Below are positions 19,568-28,283 of a stretch of 64,000 nucleotides of DNA, piece by piece (positions within the stretch are counted from its first letter, which is position 1; each line of letters opens with the position of its first letter). The stretch is from assembly GCA_016707205.1 (NCBI GenBank), contig JADJHZ010000021.1, positions 1 through 64,000 on the forward strand. Reading direction: 5' to 3'. The stretch is from Haliscomenobacter sp. GTDB lineage: Bacteria; Bacteroidota; Bacteroidia; Chitinophagales; Saprospiraceae. The position numbers were made by a program, and so were the translations under genes. The notes beneath the pieces are model-generated. The model was given only the letters and a program-made list of their open reading frames with translations. It was not told the origin of the DNA and searched no databases.

Positions 19568-19593
19568 TCGATATGTATTTGAAAACATATCGA
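19568..19593. promoter_or_regulatory. Perfect palindrome before modA, ModE-like operator candidate
   Basis: The arms TCGATATGT and ACATATCGA are separated by eight bases and end 6 bp before the modA ATG. Layout and sequence resemble ModE operators (CGnTATAT, spacer, ATATnnCG), which repress molybdate transporters. The position would cover the ribosome-binding region. No modE gene is in the window. Confidence 0.45.
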
Positions 19594-19598
19594 GTAAG

Positions 19599-20393
19599 AT
19601 GAAAAAAACAACGAATTACCTGTGGGCGGCCTGCTTCCTGCTGGTGAGCGCCTGTGGAAATGCTCCTGCAAAAAGCGATAAGCAGGAAAAGGCGCCACCT
19701 TCCATTTTCATTGCCGTAGCGGCGAATATGCAGTTCGCTATGGAGGAGCTTATGAAAGCGTTTACCGAAAAGACCGGCGTGCGTTGTGAAACAACGATCA
19801 GTTCCTCCGGCAAACTGACGGTTCAGATCAAAGAGGGAGCGCCGTTTGATGTTTTTGTGTCTGCCGATATGAATTACCCCGAGGAAATTTTCCAAAGCGG
19901 GCTGGCTGCCGCTCCTCCTAAAATATATGCTTACGGGAAATTGGTCTTGTGGTCGATGAAAGAGGACATCACCCCCTCCCTGGAAATGCTGGGCGAAAGC
20001 TCCATCCGGCATATTGCCCTGGCAAACCCCAAACTGGCGCCTTACGGATTAGCCGCTGTGGAGACGCTGAAAAACCATCGGCTTTGGGAACAGGTGGAAA
20101 AAAAGCTGGTATTCGGAGAAAGCATCGCCCAAACGAACCAATTTATCATCGCAGGAGCAGCAGAAGTCGGGTTCACGGCCTTGTCTGTCGTATTGTCGGA
20201 TCAGATGAAAGGAAAAGGCAAATGGATCGAAATTAACCAGGAGGATTATCCTCCCGTTGCCCAGGGTGTTGTGGTGATAAAAAGGGAAAACGCCTCAGCG
20301 CTTAACGCGCTTAAATTCTTTGACTTCCTTTCCTCTGAAGAGGCTTCCGCGATTTTGGAGGCATTCGGGTATGGCGTTGACACGGGAAAATGA
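19599..20393 (+). CDS. modA: Molybdate ABC transporter substrate-binding protein
   Basis: This 264-residue lipoprotein has a type II signal peptide (lipobox LVSAC). The mature protein follows the ModA pattern: IAVAANMQFAMEEL near the start, SSGKLTVQIKEGAPFDVFVSAD, then LANPKLAPYGLAA and GESIAQTNQFIIAGAAEVGFTA. It binds molybdate or tungstate outside the inner membrane for an ABC importer. The permease and ATPase genes (modB, modC) are not adjacent, so it is an orphan here. It lies at the junction between accessory DNA and core chromosome and is preceded by a palindrome that could be its operator. Frame intact, length normal. Confidence 0.88.
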   Translation: MKKTTNYLWAACFLLVSACGNAPAKSDKQEKAPPSIFIAVAANMQFAMEELMKAFTEKTGVRCETTISSSGKLTVQIKEGAPFDVFVSADMNYPEEIFQSGLAAAPPKIYAYGKLVLWSMKEDITPSLEMLGESSIRHIALANPKLAPYGLAAVETLKNHRLWEQVEKKLVFGESIAQTNQFIIAGAAEVGFTALSVVLSDQMKGKGKWIEINQEDYPPVAQGVVVIKRENASALNALKFFDFLSSEEASAILEAFGYGVDTGK

Positions 20394-20420
20394 ACGGTTT
20401 TCACACTCCCATCGTCTCTC

Positions 20421-20480
20421 AAAGTTGCGAAGTTGCGAAGTTACGAAGTTACGAGGTTACGGAGTAACGGAGTAACGAAG
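20421..20480. repeat. 8-bp tandem repeat array (GTTGCGAA family)
   Basis: About seven units grade from GTTGCGAA to GTTACGAA to GTAACGGA. The array lies between convergent modA and the phoD-like gene. Confidence 0.85.
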
Positions 20481-20498
20481 CCGCCTAATGTCTAACCT

Positions 20499-22064
20499 CT
20501 AACCTTCCGCCTTTAGCGGCAGCGAATACAGCGATTCCCCCGTCATATCCTTCAAATCTACCGTCAGGACTTTGGTGGCCGCGTTGATATTGACTTCCCC
20601 GAAAAACTGCATGCCGGACAGCGGGCTCAGGTTGGCCTGGCCGGGCGGCGGCGTTTTCTGGAACAAGACCTTGGGGCCGAACGTGTTGTCGAGCTCGTTG
20701 GGGCCAAAGGTGCCCGCGTTGAGGGGGCCGGAGACGAATTCGTAGAAGGGGCGGAATTCCTTAAACTGGGCTGCGGCAGGGTCGTATTTCAGCGCGGCGG
20801 TATAGTGGACATCGGCGGTGAGCCAGACGACGTTCTTGATCTGGTTTTGGAGGATAAAACGCAGCAGGTTGGCCATTTCCAGCTCTCTGCCCAAAGGTTG
20901 CCCGCTGCCGTTGGCGCCGTTTTCGAAGGTGTTTTTATTGAGGTAGTCGTCGTAGACGATGAGCCCGATCGGCATGTCGGAGGCGATTACTTTCCAGGTC
21001 GCTTTGGAGGCTTTGAGCGCTGATTTCAGCCACTCCATCTGGGTTTTTCCGAGCAGGTCCGTTTCTTCTCCGGGCGCCGTCTGGCGGTTGGGGCCGTTGG
21101 GGCTGCGGTAGGAGCGCAAGTCGAGCATGAACACGTCGAGCAGCGGCCCGTAGGGAATTTGCCGGAAAATGCGCTCGGGGTCGCGCAGGATCGTCCGGAT
21201 GGAGGTGTACTCCAGAAACGCGCGCTTGCCCCTGGCGGCCAGCAGGGCGACGCTTTTTTCTTTGTAGCGCGGGTCGGTCAGGATCTCCTGGGGGTACCAG
21301 TTGTTGAGTACCTCGTGGTCGTCCCATTGGTACAGGATGGGCACGTCGGCGTTGAAGCCCCGCAGGTTTTCGTCGAGCAGGTTGTAGGCGTAGTTGCCGC
21401 GGAATTCCGCCAGGCTTTCCGCTACCTTGGATTTTTCGTCGGTCACCAGGTTTCTCCACAAGCGGCCGTCGGGGAGTTTGATCTCCGACGGGATGGGGTT
21501 GTCGGCGTAAATAGCGTCGCCGCTGTGGATGAAAAAATCGGGGTTGCGGAGCCGCATGGTTTCGTAGATCTTCATCCCTCCGATCTCGGGGTTGATGCCG
21601 TACCCTTGCCCGCAGGTGTCGCCCGACCAAAGAAAGCGGATGTTCCTCGCCGTTTTGGGGGTGGTGCGGAACGTGCCGGTCACGGGCTCCGACCAAAGCT
21701 TGAGGTCCTCCAGACTTTGGAAGCGGACCCGGTAAAAAATCTGCTGCCCCTGGGGAAGCCCGCTGAGGTCGATTTTAGCGGTAAAATCGGATTCCGGCAG
21801 GGCTGCGGGCCCTTCCACGGTTTTGAACGTGGAAAAACTTTCGGTGGCAGACCAGTCGATCCACATCCGGCTGGGCCGGCTGGACCGGGACCAGATCACC
21901 GCCCGGTCGGCCAGAATATCCCCGGAGGAAATCCCCAGGGGCATTTCGGGCCGCATCGATGGGCTGCGGAAAATACCCCAATAGGTCTTCTGAATAGGCG
22001 CCAGAGCTAAAGACGCTCCGGCCAAAGCGGTTTGCTGGATAAATTTGCGGCGGTTGCTGGGCAT
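20499..22064 (-). CDS. PhoD-like alkaline phosphatase/phosphodiesterase, Tat-exported
   Basis: This 521-residue metallophosphatase is of the PhoD family. The N-terminus NRRKFIQQTALAGASLALA is a twin-arginine signal. A fibronectin-like N-domain follows (ISSGDILADRAVIWSR), then the metal-binding phosphatase core: WSGDTCGQGYG, FFIHSGDAIYADNP, YQWDDHEVLNNW and WLTADVHYTAAL. It probably releases phosphate from esters in the periplasm. Length and motif order are complete. It is transcribed alone on the minus strand, with its 3' end just after an 8-bp repeat array and no visible PHO box. Exact substrate cannot be told from sequence. Confidence 0.87.
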   Translation of the reverse strand: MPSNRRKFIQQTALAGASLALAPIQKTYWGIFRSPSMRPEMPLGISSGDILADRAVIWSRSSRPSRMWIDWSATESFSTFKTVEGPAALPESDFTAKIDLSGLPQGQQIFYRVRFQSLEDLKLWSEPVTGTFRTTPKTARNIRFLWSGDTCGQGYGINPEIGGMKIYETMRLRNPDFFIHSGDAIYADNPIPSEIKLPDGRLWRNLVTDEKSKVAESLAEFRGNYAYNLLDENLRGFNADVPILYQWDDHEVLNNWYPQEILTDPRYKEKSVALLAARGKRAFLEYTSIRTILRDPERIFRQIPYGPLLDVFMLDLRSYRSPNGPNRQTAPGEETDLLGKTQMEWLKSALKASKATWKVIASDMPIGLIVYDDYLNKNTFENGANGSGQPLGRELEMANLLRFILQNQIKNVVWLTADVHYTAALKYDPAAAQFKEFRPFYEFVSGPLNAGTFGPNELDNTFGPKVLFQKTPPPGQANLSPLSGMQFFGEVNINAATKVLTVDLKDMTGESLYSLPLKAEG

Positions 22065-22177
22065 GGGAAGGTTGTTTTTTTACAAGGGCAAAATAGGGAT
22101 TTTTGGGGTTACCGTCAGAAAGAGTACAGGTGAAACTCCCCCCAATTATTCCTATTTTAACGCAAACTTTTCCAACA

Positions 22178-23638
22178 ATGAAACCTATGCTGCACGACCC
22201 CACGCTGCTGAAAGATAAAGCCTTCCTCGAGGGCCAATGGGTGGCCGCGCCTTCGGGCGCGACGTATCCGGTGATCAACCCCGCTTCAGGGGAAACCCTG
22301 GCGTTTGTTCCCGATATGGGAGGAGCGGAAACCCGCCTCGCTATCGAGTCGGCGCACCGCGCGTTCCCCTCCTGGAAAAGCAAAACGGCAGGGGAGCGCG
22401 CCAACCTGCTTCGCCGCTGGTATCAGTTGATGATGGAACATCAGGACGATCTGGGGGTTATCCTCACGCTGGAACAGGGGAAACCCTTGCCGGAGGCTAA
22501 GGGGGAGATCCGCTACGGCGCCTCGTTCGTTGAATGGTTTGCCGAAGAGGCGCGCCGGGTGTACGGAGATGTGATCCCAGGCCATGAGGAAAACAAGCGC
22601 ATCCTCGTGCTGCGCCAACCGGTAGGGGTGTGCGGGATCATTACCCCCTGGAATTTTCCCAATGCGATGATTGCCCGCAAAGTGGCGCCGGCTCTGGCGG
22701 CAGGCTGTACGGTGGTGATCAAACCGGCAGAGGCTACGCCGTTGTCGGCCCTGGCGATGGCTGCGCTGGCGGAACGGGCCGGCATCCCGCCCGGGGTGGT
22801 CAACGTCGTCACCGCCCAGAACCCTCGACCGGTAGGCGAGGAACTGACATCCAATCCGTTGGTGCGGAAAATATCCTTTACCGGGTCTACCCGGGTGGGC
22901 AAACTGCTCATGGCGCAATGCGCCGGTACCGTGAAGCGCCTCTCCCTCGAACTCGGCGGCAATGCGCCCTTCATCGTCTTTGAAGACGCCGATTTGGATG
23001 CCGCCGTAGCAGGCGCCATCGCCTCCAAATACCGCAACGCCGGACAGACCTGCGTGTGCGCCAACCGCCTGCTCGTCCATGAACGCGTTGCCCCGGAGTT
23101 TGCTCAGAAACTGGCCGAAGCTACTGAAGCGCTTCCGGTAGGAGATGGCATGGATGCCGGGGTCGCCATTGGCCCCCTGATCAACGCTGCCGCGCTGGAG
23201 AAGGTAGAGCGGCTGATCGGCGACGCCATCGGGCGCGGCGCCGAAGTCCTCACCGGCGGCAAACGCCACGCCCTGGGCCGGACGTATTTCGAGCCCACCG
23301 TCCTCCTGGGCGCTCTACCCGGAATGGCCCTGGCCAAAGAAGAAATCTTCGGCCCCGTTGCCCCCATCTTTGCGTTTTCAACCGAAGACGAAGCGATCCG
23401 CCTCGCTAACGACACGGAGTTCGGTCTAGCAGCCTATTTCTACGGTAAAGATATGAGCCGCATCTTCCGCGTTGCCGAAGCCCTGGAATACGGCATCGTC
23501 GGCGTCAACACCGGAATGGTCTCCACCGCTGTGGCGCCCTTCGGCGGCATGAAAGAAAGCGGCTTCGGACGGGAAGGCTCCCGGTACGGAATGGACGAGT
23601 TTCTGGAGATGAAGTATGTGTGTTTGGATATTTCGTAA
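22178..23638 (+). CDS. gabD: NAD(P)-dependent succinate-semialdehyde dehydrogenase
   Basis: This 486-residue aldehyde dehydrogenase is closest to succinate-semialdehyde dehydrogenases, converting succinate semialdehyde to succinate. The cofactor site ITPWNFPNAMI, FTGSTRVGKLL, general base Glu in LELGGNAPFIVF and nucleophile Cys in NAGQTCVCANR are all present, as is the C-terminal PFGGMKESGFGREGS. I chose ATG 22178, where the family starts (LLKDKAFLEGQWV), rather than the frame's first start. The stop codon TAA lies in an 8-bp repeat (TCGTAACC), so the last residue may come from repeat sequence. It is a single-gene unit; substrate by family only. Confidence 0.87.
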   Translation: MKPMLHDPTLLKDKAFLEGQWVAAPSGATYPVINPASGETLAFVPDMGGAETRLAIESAHRAFPSWKSKTAGERANLLRRWYQLMMEHQDDLGVILTLEQGKPLPEAKGEIRYGASFVEWFAEEARRVYGDVIPGHEENKRILVLRQPVGVCGIITPWNFPNAMIARKVAPALAAGCTVVIKPAEATPLSALAMAALAERAGIPPGVVNVVTAQNPRPVGEELTSNPLVRKISFTGSTRVGKLLMAQCAGTVKRLSLELGGNAPFIVFEDADLDAAVAGAIASKYRNAGQTCVCANRLLVHERVAPEFAQKLAEATEALPVGDGMDAGVAIGPLINAAALEKVERLIGDAIGRGAEVLTGGKRHALGRTYFEPTVLLGALPGMALAKEEIFGPVAPIFAFSTEDEAIRLANDTEFGLAAYFYGKDMSRIFRVAEALEYGIVGVNTGMVSTAVAPFGGMKESGFGREGSRYGMDEFLEMKYVCLDIS

Positions 23639-23706
23639 CCTCGCAACTTCGCAACCTCGCAACCTCGCAACTTCGTAACTTCGTAACCTCGCAACTTCGT
23701 AACTCA
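23637..23706. repeat. 8-bp tandem repeat array (CGCAACTT family)
   Basis: About eight units of CGCAACTT/CGTAACCT, the reverse complement of the array at 20421, fill the gap between two convergent genes and touch both stop codons. Confidence 0.88.
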
Positions 23707-23707
23707 A

Positions 23708-25240
23708 CTAGTTGGCTACCCCCCTCAAACTAAGCGCCTGCACCTTCGGGTCCTTCTCCGGAGAGAGGGTGAAGAAAACGGCAATATCTTTCAGGGTTCC
23801 TTTCAGGATAAACGCGCCCCGGAGCTGATTTTCGGGCTGGATAGGTTCAATGGAAAGGATTTTTCCGGCGCTGGCGAGAAGGGCTTCGGCTTCGGTTTTC
23901 CGGTGGTTTCTGGAGCGGTCGAGGTAGAAGTTTTCGGCCAGGATTTCGGCGCCGAGGGCTTCGTCCCAGGTTTGGATAAGCCGGGCGACTTGCTGCTGGC
24001 GTTTGATCAGGATATCGGAGGGCGGCAGGGTGCGGGGTTTCAGGGCGGCTTGGCGGACGAGGGTCCGCATAGCCAGTTCATTGGCGGCAGCGGCGGGGGC
24101 GTAGGTGCGGTTGGCAAAGGAAACGATGCCGACGCCATAGTCTGGGGCGAAGGTGTGGTTGCTTCCGAAGCCCGGCAGTCCGCCGCTATGACCGATCAGG
24201 GTCAGGCCCTGGCAGTTTTTCTGGATGCGGAGCCCGTATCCGTAGGCAGCCACAGTAGGGCAGGGGGCGCCGTCGTCGTCGCGGGCATTGGCAGCCAGGC
24301 GGGGCTCCACCATCCGGTGCATTTCCCGCACCGAGCCTCGTTTCACCGGCCCTGCTTCCGCCCCATCCCGGGCAGGCCAGGCGGCCAGGTGCAACGCCAG
24401 GTACTTGCCAAAATCTTCAATAGACGTGATCAGCCCGCCCATCGCGCCGTAGGCGCCGTCGTGCAGCATGGGCTCCGGTTTCCACTGTTCGTCTTCCCAG
24501 CGGTACCCGAGCGCCAGCAGGTTGGCGGGCAGCCCTTCGTACTCCCAGTGGGTGTTGGTCATCCCCAGGGGTTTGAAAATCTGCTGGTCGATGTATTTTT
24601 GATAAGGCATCCCCGACACTTGCGTCACGATGCGCCCAAGCATGGCATACCCGAGGTTGCTGTACTCGTAACCCGAAGAGGGAACGGTGGAAAACGAAAT
24701 GCCTCCTTTCAGGAATTTCAGGAATTCCTGGTCGGTATCCTCCAACTGCTGATCGCCCCAGGGGTTGTCTTCCGGAAACCCTGCCGTCATCGTCAGCAAA
24801 TGATGAATGGTGGGAGGCGGGGCATCGGTTGTCAGGGTTTTCAGGCCTGCGAGTTGGGGCAGGTGTTTGGTCACCGGATCGGAGAGCTGCAATTTGCCTT
24901 CCTCCCGGAGCTTCAGAATGGCCATCGCCGTAAAGCTTTTGGTCATGGAAGCAATCCGGAACAAAGAAGCCGCTGTAACCGCTTCCTTGCTTTCCCTGTT
25001 GATCACCCCCAGCCCCTTGGAGTAAACCAGCTTGCCGTCAACTACGATGCCATAGGCAAGCCCCGGAATGTGTTGCTTTTCCATGAGCTCCAGATACTGG
25101 CGCTCTATTTCCGGGATCACCGCCTGGATCTTCTCCATCCGGTCGGGGTCCTCAAATACCGGCGGCTTATACCCCTTCTGTGCTGAAAGGGAAACGGCGA
25201 GTCCGGCCGTAAAAAGGATAAAAGATAGTAAATAGCGCAT
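23708..25240 (-). CDS. Exported serine hydrolase, class C beta-lactamase fold
   Basis: This 510-residue protein has a Sec signal peptide (LLSFILFTAGLAVSLSA) and a beta-lactamase/D-alanyl-D-alanine carboxypeptidase fold. Active-site elements are SxxK in ASMTKSF, YxN in EYSNLGYAML and HSGGLPG. A C-terminal extension of about 130 residues (from PSDILIKRQQQV) has no motif I recognise and may bind substrate. It probably acts on peptides or esters in the periplasm, not necessarily beta-lactams. Its 5' end is closely preceded by an 8-bp repeat array, so its promoter must lie in or beyond the repeats. Confidence 0.85.
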   Translation of the reverse strand: MRYLLSFILFTAGLAVSLSAQKGYKPPVFEDPDRMEKIQAVIPEIERQYLELMEKQHIPGLAYGIVVDGKLVYSKGLGVINRESKEAVTAASLFRIASMTKSFTAMAILKLREEGKLQLSDPVTKHLPQLAGLKTLTTDAPPPTIHHLLTMTAGFPEDNPWGDQQLEDTDQEFLKFLKGGISFSTVPSSGYEYSNLGYAMLGRIVTQVSGMPYQKYIDQQIFKPLGMTNTHWEYEGLPANLLALGYRWEDEQWKPEPMLHDGAYGAMGGLITSIEDFGKYLALHLAAWPARDGAEAGPVKRGSVREMHRMVEPRLAANARDDDGAPCPTVAAYGYGLRIQKNCQGLTLIGHSGGLPGFGSNHTFAPDYGVGIVSFANRTYAPAAAANELAMRTLVRQAALKPRTLPPSDILIKRQQQVARLIQTWDEALGAEILAENFYLDRSRNHRKTEAEALLASAGKILSIEPIQPENQLRGAFILKGTLKDIAVFFTLSPEKDPKVQALSLRGVAN

Positions 25241-25248
25241 ATTTTTTA

Positions 25249-25466
25249 AGTTGCGAAGTTACGAAGTTGCGAAGTTGCGAAGTTGCGAAGTTACGAAGTT
25301 ACGGGGTTTAGGCGTTTAGGGGTAAGGCGTTGTGATACTTTGTTACATGGCTTACCTACGCAATCTGAAGATTGGACTATCCGTAGACGGAAGTCTACGG
25401 ACAACAGGAGCCTAATGCCTCACGCCTTAACGCCCTCACGCCTTAAACGCCTAAACGCCTAAACGC
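25249..25466. repeat. Compound intergenic repeat cluster
   Basis: The cluster holds GTTGCGAA/GTTACGAA units (25249-25305), GGCGTTTA-type units (25306-25330), a composite hairpin (25361-25400), then CGCCTTAA/CGCCTAAA units to 25466. The last of these contains the stop codon of the TPR gene. Confidence 0.85.
25361..25400. repeat. Composite double-hairpin repeat, copy 1
   Basis: Hairpin CAATCTGAAGATTG (25361-25374) is followed by hairpin CGTAGACGGAAGTCTACG (25382-25399). The same two hairpins in inverted order lie at 63487-63527. Confidence 0.85.
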
Positions 25467-25779
25467 CCATCTCCAGGTTGGTTTTCGCGTTTTGGAGTTC
25501 GCTGTAGCTGTGTTGGTCATTCTGGGCTCTGGCGATTTCCATACCTTTCTGGTAGGCGGCGAGGGCGCGATCCGGTTGGTCGAGGGTTTCGTAGAGTTTT
25601 CCGAGGTGGTAGTAGAGGCCGACGTAATCCGGGTGGGATTGTTCGAGGAACAGGTAATAGTCCATAGCCTGACCTGAGTCGTCCAGTTTTTCGTATTCTT
25701 TGGCTATAGCGAATAAAAGAAACGGATCGCCGGGCGTTTCTTCGAGCAGTTCAAGCAATTGGATCAGACGTTCGTGCAT
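25459..25779 (-). CDS. Small TPR protein
   Basis: This 106-residue protein consists of about three tetratricopeptide repeats (PFLLFAIAKEYEKLDD, YVGLYYHLGKLYETLDQ, DRALAAYQKGMEIAR). It has no signal peptide and is probably a cytoplasmic scaffold. The stop codon TAG is part of a GTTTAGGC repeat, so the original C-terminus may have been replaced by the repeat. Function cannot be assigned. It is a single gene, divergent from etfB. Confidence 0.75.
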   Translation of the reverse strand: MHERLIQLLELLEETPGDPFLLFAIAKEYEKLDDSGQAMDYYLFLEQSHPDYVGLYYHLGKLYETLDQPDRALAAYQKGMEIARAQNDQHSYSELQNAKTNLEMGV

Positions 25780-25920
25780 CGGATAGGGATTTTCAGGAAG
25801 AAAAAAGCGGGGAACATTCCACTCGTTGCAAGGTTATAAAATATGGAGGAAAGTATGGAACCCTACGATAAAAAAATTGTTTTCCGTTGAAATTCAAGGG
25901 ACAACACCACAGCGAAAGCG

Positions 25921-25942
25921 ATTTAGCGAATTTTCGCTAAAT
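25921..25942. promoter_or_regulatory. Palindromic operator upstream of etfB
   Basis: Perfect 10-bp arms ATTTAGCGAA and TTCGCTAAAT flank a central TT, 75 bp before the etfB start and 25 bp before the -10 box. Nineteen bases of it recur at 53334-53352 before the beta-oxidation operon. It is a likely binding site for a shared TetR-type or similar regulator. Confidence 0.7.
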
Positions 25943-25967
25943 TCCTTTTTACCCGGGGAAAATCCGC

Positions 25968-25975
25968 TATCTTTG
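25968..25975 (+). promoter_or_regulatory. Bacteroidota-type -10 box of etfBA
   Basis: TATCTTTG matches TAnnTTTG, 42 bp before the etfB start. No good TTTG -33 box is visible at the usual spacing; the palindrome lies just upstream of that position. Confidence 0.55.
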
Positions 25976-26016
25976 CCCTGCTTGAAAAACCATTTTACCG
26001 CATAACCCAATCCAAT

Positions 26017-26760
26017 ATGAAAATACTGGTATGTGTAAGTAAAACTCCGGATACGACCGCCAAAATTGCCTTTAACGGAGCGGGGACGGAGTTGGACGCC
26101 AACGGGGTTCAGTTTATCATGAACCCATACGACGAGTGGTATGCCCTCGTGCGCGCCATCGAGTTGCAGGAGGCTTTTGGCGGTACCGTAACCTTGATTA
26201 ATGTGGGCACGGAAGCCAACGACACCATTATCCGCAAAGGGTTGGCGATCGGGGCCACGGATGCTATCCGGGTCCATGCCGAGCCTCAAAGCGCGCTGTA
26301 TGTGGCCCGGCAGATTGCGCACATTGCCCAGACAGAAGGGTATGATCTGCTCTTTTTGGGCAAGGAGACCATCGATTACAATGGCGCGGAGGTAGGCGCC
26401 ATGGTCGCCGAACTGCTCGACATGCCGTTCATCTCGTTTGCCAGCAAGCTGTCCATGCCGGATCCTCAAACGGCGGTGGTACAGCGCGACATAGAAGGCG
26501 GAGCGGAAGAGCTGGAGCTCTCCACGCCGTTTGTTTTGAGCGCTTCCAAGGGACTGGCCGAGCAGCGCATCCCGAATATGCGGGGGATCATGATGGCCAA
26601 GACCAAGCCGCTGAAGGTGGTCGAGCCCATTCCGGCTAAGGATCTGGCCGTCGCTGCCCATTTCACGGTTCCTTCAGGGAAAAGCTCGGTGAAAATGATC
26701 GATCCGGACAATATGGAGGAACTGGTTCGCCTGCTGCACGAAGAGGCCAAAGTCATCTAA
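26017..26760 (+). CDS. etfB: Electron transfer flavoprotein beta subunit
   Basis: This is the 247-residue ETF beta subunit, which with EtfA carries electrons from acyl-CoA dehydrogenases to ETF:quinone oxidoreductase. The N-terminus MKILVCVSKTPDT, the AMP-binding region (NDTIIRKGLAIGATDAIRV and DLLFLGKETIDYNGAEVGA) and the recognition-loop helix (PNMRGIMMAKTKPLKVVEP) are all present. It is followed 31 bp later by etfA. A palindrome shared with the beta-oxidation operon suggests co-regulation with fatty acid degradation. Confidence 0.93.
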   Translation: MKILVCVSKTPDTTAKIAFNGAGTELDANGVQFIMNPYDEWYALVRAIELQEAFGGTVTLINVGTEANDTIIRKGLAIGATDAIRVHAEPQSALYVARQIAHIAQTEGYDLLFLGKETIDYNGAEVGAMVAELLDMPFISFASKLSMPDPQTAVVQRDIEGGAEELELSTPFVLSASKGLAEQRIPNMRGIMMAKTKPLKVVEPIPAKDLAVAAHFTVPSGKSSVKMIDPDNMEELVRLLHEEAKVI

Positions 26761-26791
26761 TTTTGCAAACCCTTCCAAATCCTTAATCATT

Positions 26792-27755
26792 ATGGTATTG
26801 GTATTGGCAGAACATCAGAAAGGAAAATTCAAGAAAACGGCTTTTGAGGCCGTAACCTACGGGCATAAAACCGCTCAAATGCTCCAGACTTCCTGTTGCG
26901 CGTTGGTACTTGGGCAGGCAGACAATCCGGGGGAGCTTGGGCTATATGGCGCGAGCAGAGTATTCACGGTGTCGGGCGCAGGGCTGGAGCCCTTTGATCC
27001 GCAGGTTGCCGTAGCGGCCGTTGCAGAGGTGGTCAAGTCCCAGAACGCTCAAGTCGTTATTTTGAGCCAATCTGCTAACGGACGCGCCCTGCTCGGAAGA
27101 TTGGCGGCGCGCCTGGATGCCGGGTCGGTTTCCGGGGTCAACGCGTTGCCTGTGGTCGCGAGCGGGTTTCAGGTTGTCAAGCCGGTGTTTGGCGGCAAAG
27201 CCCTGGCCGCCTATGCGCCTGACGTCTCCCGTCAAGGTCCTTTCCCTGGCGGGGAACACCCTTCAGCCAGAGCAAACAGGTTCGGAAGCTCCGGTGGAGG
27301 CGCTTTCCATCGCGCTTCCGGCAAGCCGGATTCAGGTGCGCTCGGTGAGCAAAGTGGAAGGAACAGTGCCGCTTCCGGAAGCCGAAGTCGTCGTTTCCGG
27401 AGGACGGGGCCTGAAAGGGCCTGAACACTGGGGGATTCTGGAAGAACTGGCCAAGGCCTTGGGCGCTACCACGGCGTGTTCCCGCCCGGTGGCGGATGCC
27501 GGCTGGAGGCCGCACCACGAGCACGTAGGCCAAACCGGGATCGCCATCCGCCCCAACTTGTATATTGCCGCCGGTATTTCTGGCGCTATTCAGCATCTGG
27601 CCGGAGTCAACAGCTCCAAAACGATTGTGGTGATTAACAAAGACCCGGAGGCGCCTTTCTTCAAAGCCGCCGATTACGGCGTGGTCGGCGATTTATTTGA
27701 GGTCCTTCCCCGGCTTACCGCTGCCGTAAAGAAGTTCAAGGAAAACAGAGGATAG
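26792..27755 (+). CDS. etfA: Electron transfer flavoprotein alpha subunit, frameshifted
   Basis: This is the FAD-binding ETF subunit of about 320 residues. The first frame covers the N-domain (MVLVLAEHQKGKFKKTAFEA to GGKALAAYAP). The second covers the FAD domain (GGRGLKGPEHWGILEELAKA, ADAGWRPHHEHVGQTG, PNLYIAAGISGAIQHLAG, INKDPEAPFF). The span of 964 nt is one base over a multiple of three, and the frames meet near 27215-27230. Since etfB is intact and ETF is needed for beta-oxidation, an assembly indel is more likely than a dead gene. It forms an operon with etfB. Confidence 0.88.
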
Positions 27756-27763
27756 ATTTCGCG

Positions 27764-27851
27764 CACTACGGGACATTTTCGTTTTCCTGCCGCCCAGACC
27801 TTCCAGGTTTTCGAAACCTGGAAGGTCTCATTGTCCCAATGTCCAGTAGTG
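27764..27851. repeat. Nested inverted repeat after etfA
   Basis: The outer arms (27764-27777 and 27838-27851, 14 bp, one mismatch, CACTACnGGACATT) enclose a perfect inner palindrome at 27796-27828, with 15-bp arms AGACCTTCCAGGTTT around TCG. The layout resembles a miniature palindromic element. It may also act as a transcription terminator for etfA. Confidence 0.85.
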
Positions 27852-27905
27852 TAAGATTTACGTTACCTCAAAACAAAAAAATATACGCCATTCTTTAAAA
27901 ACCAT

Positions 27906-27913
27906 TACCTTTG
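27906..27913 (+). promoter_or_regulatory. Probable -10 box of rpsO
   Basis: TACCTTTG matches the TAnnTTTG consensus, 50 bp before the rpsO ATG; no clear -33 box is seen. Confidence 0.45.
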
Positions 27914-27962
27914 CAGCCGCTGTAACTGATTTTAGTAATCACTAACGGTAAATGCTTAAACT

Positions 27963-28238
27963 ATGAGTCTTTATCTTCAGAAAGAAAAAGTGGAGGAGAT
28001 CTTCAAAGAATTTGGAGGATCTTCATCCAACACCGGCTCCGCCGAAGGCCAGGTGGCCCTCTTTACCTTCCGCATTCAAAAGCTCTCCGAGCACCTGCAG
28101 GCAAATCGCAAAGACCACGCCTGCCGCCGGACGCTGCTGATGCTGGTAGGCAAACGAAAACGCCTCCTGAAATACCTTGCGCATAAGGACATTGTGAAAT
28201 ATCGCGAACTTATTGAACGCTTAGGTATCCGTAAGTAA
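27963..28238 (+). CDS. rpsO: 30S ribosomal protein S15
   Basis: This is the 91-residue S15, which binds the central domain of 16S rRNA early in 30S assembly. The family segments GSAEGQVALFTFRIQKLSEHL, HACRRTLLMLVGKRKRLLKYL and YRELIERLGIRK are all intact. The gene lies upstream of pnp, the widely conserved rpsO-pnp order, but a strong hairpin after the stop suggests that much transcription ends between them. Confidence 0.95.
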   Translation: MSLYLQKEKVEEIFKEFGGSSSNTGSAEGQVALFTFRIQKLSEHLQANRKDHACRRTLLMLVGKRKRLLKYLAHKDIVKYRELIERLGIRK

Positions 28239-28245
28239 CCAGCAA

Positions 28246-28283
28246 AGAGGCTGCTTCCAGGCCGAAGCAGCCTCTCTTGCTTT
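28246..28283 (+). terminator. Hairpin terminator after rpsO
   Basis: A 12-bp stem AGAGGCTGCTTC/GAAGCAGCCTCT with a six-base loop lies 8 bp after the rpsO stop and is followed by a weak T-rich tail. It may terminate partially or serve as an RNA-processing site before pnp. Confidence 0.75.

Noticed and set aside
22286..23269. Minus-strand open frame of about 327 codons opposite gabD
   Set aside because: It is antisense to a complete aldehyde dehydrogenase with all catalytic motifs.
23903..25186. Plus-strand open frame of 427 codons opposite the serine hydrolase
   Set aside because: The minus strand holds signal peptide, SxxK, YxN and HSG motifs in one intact frame; the plus frame is a shadow.
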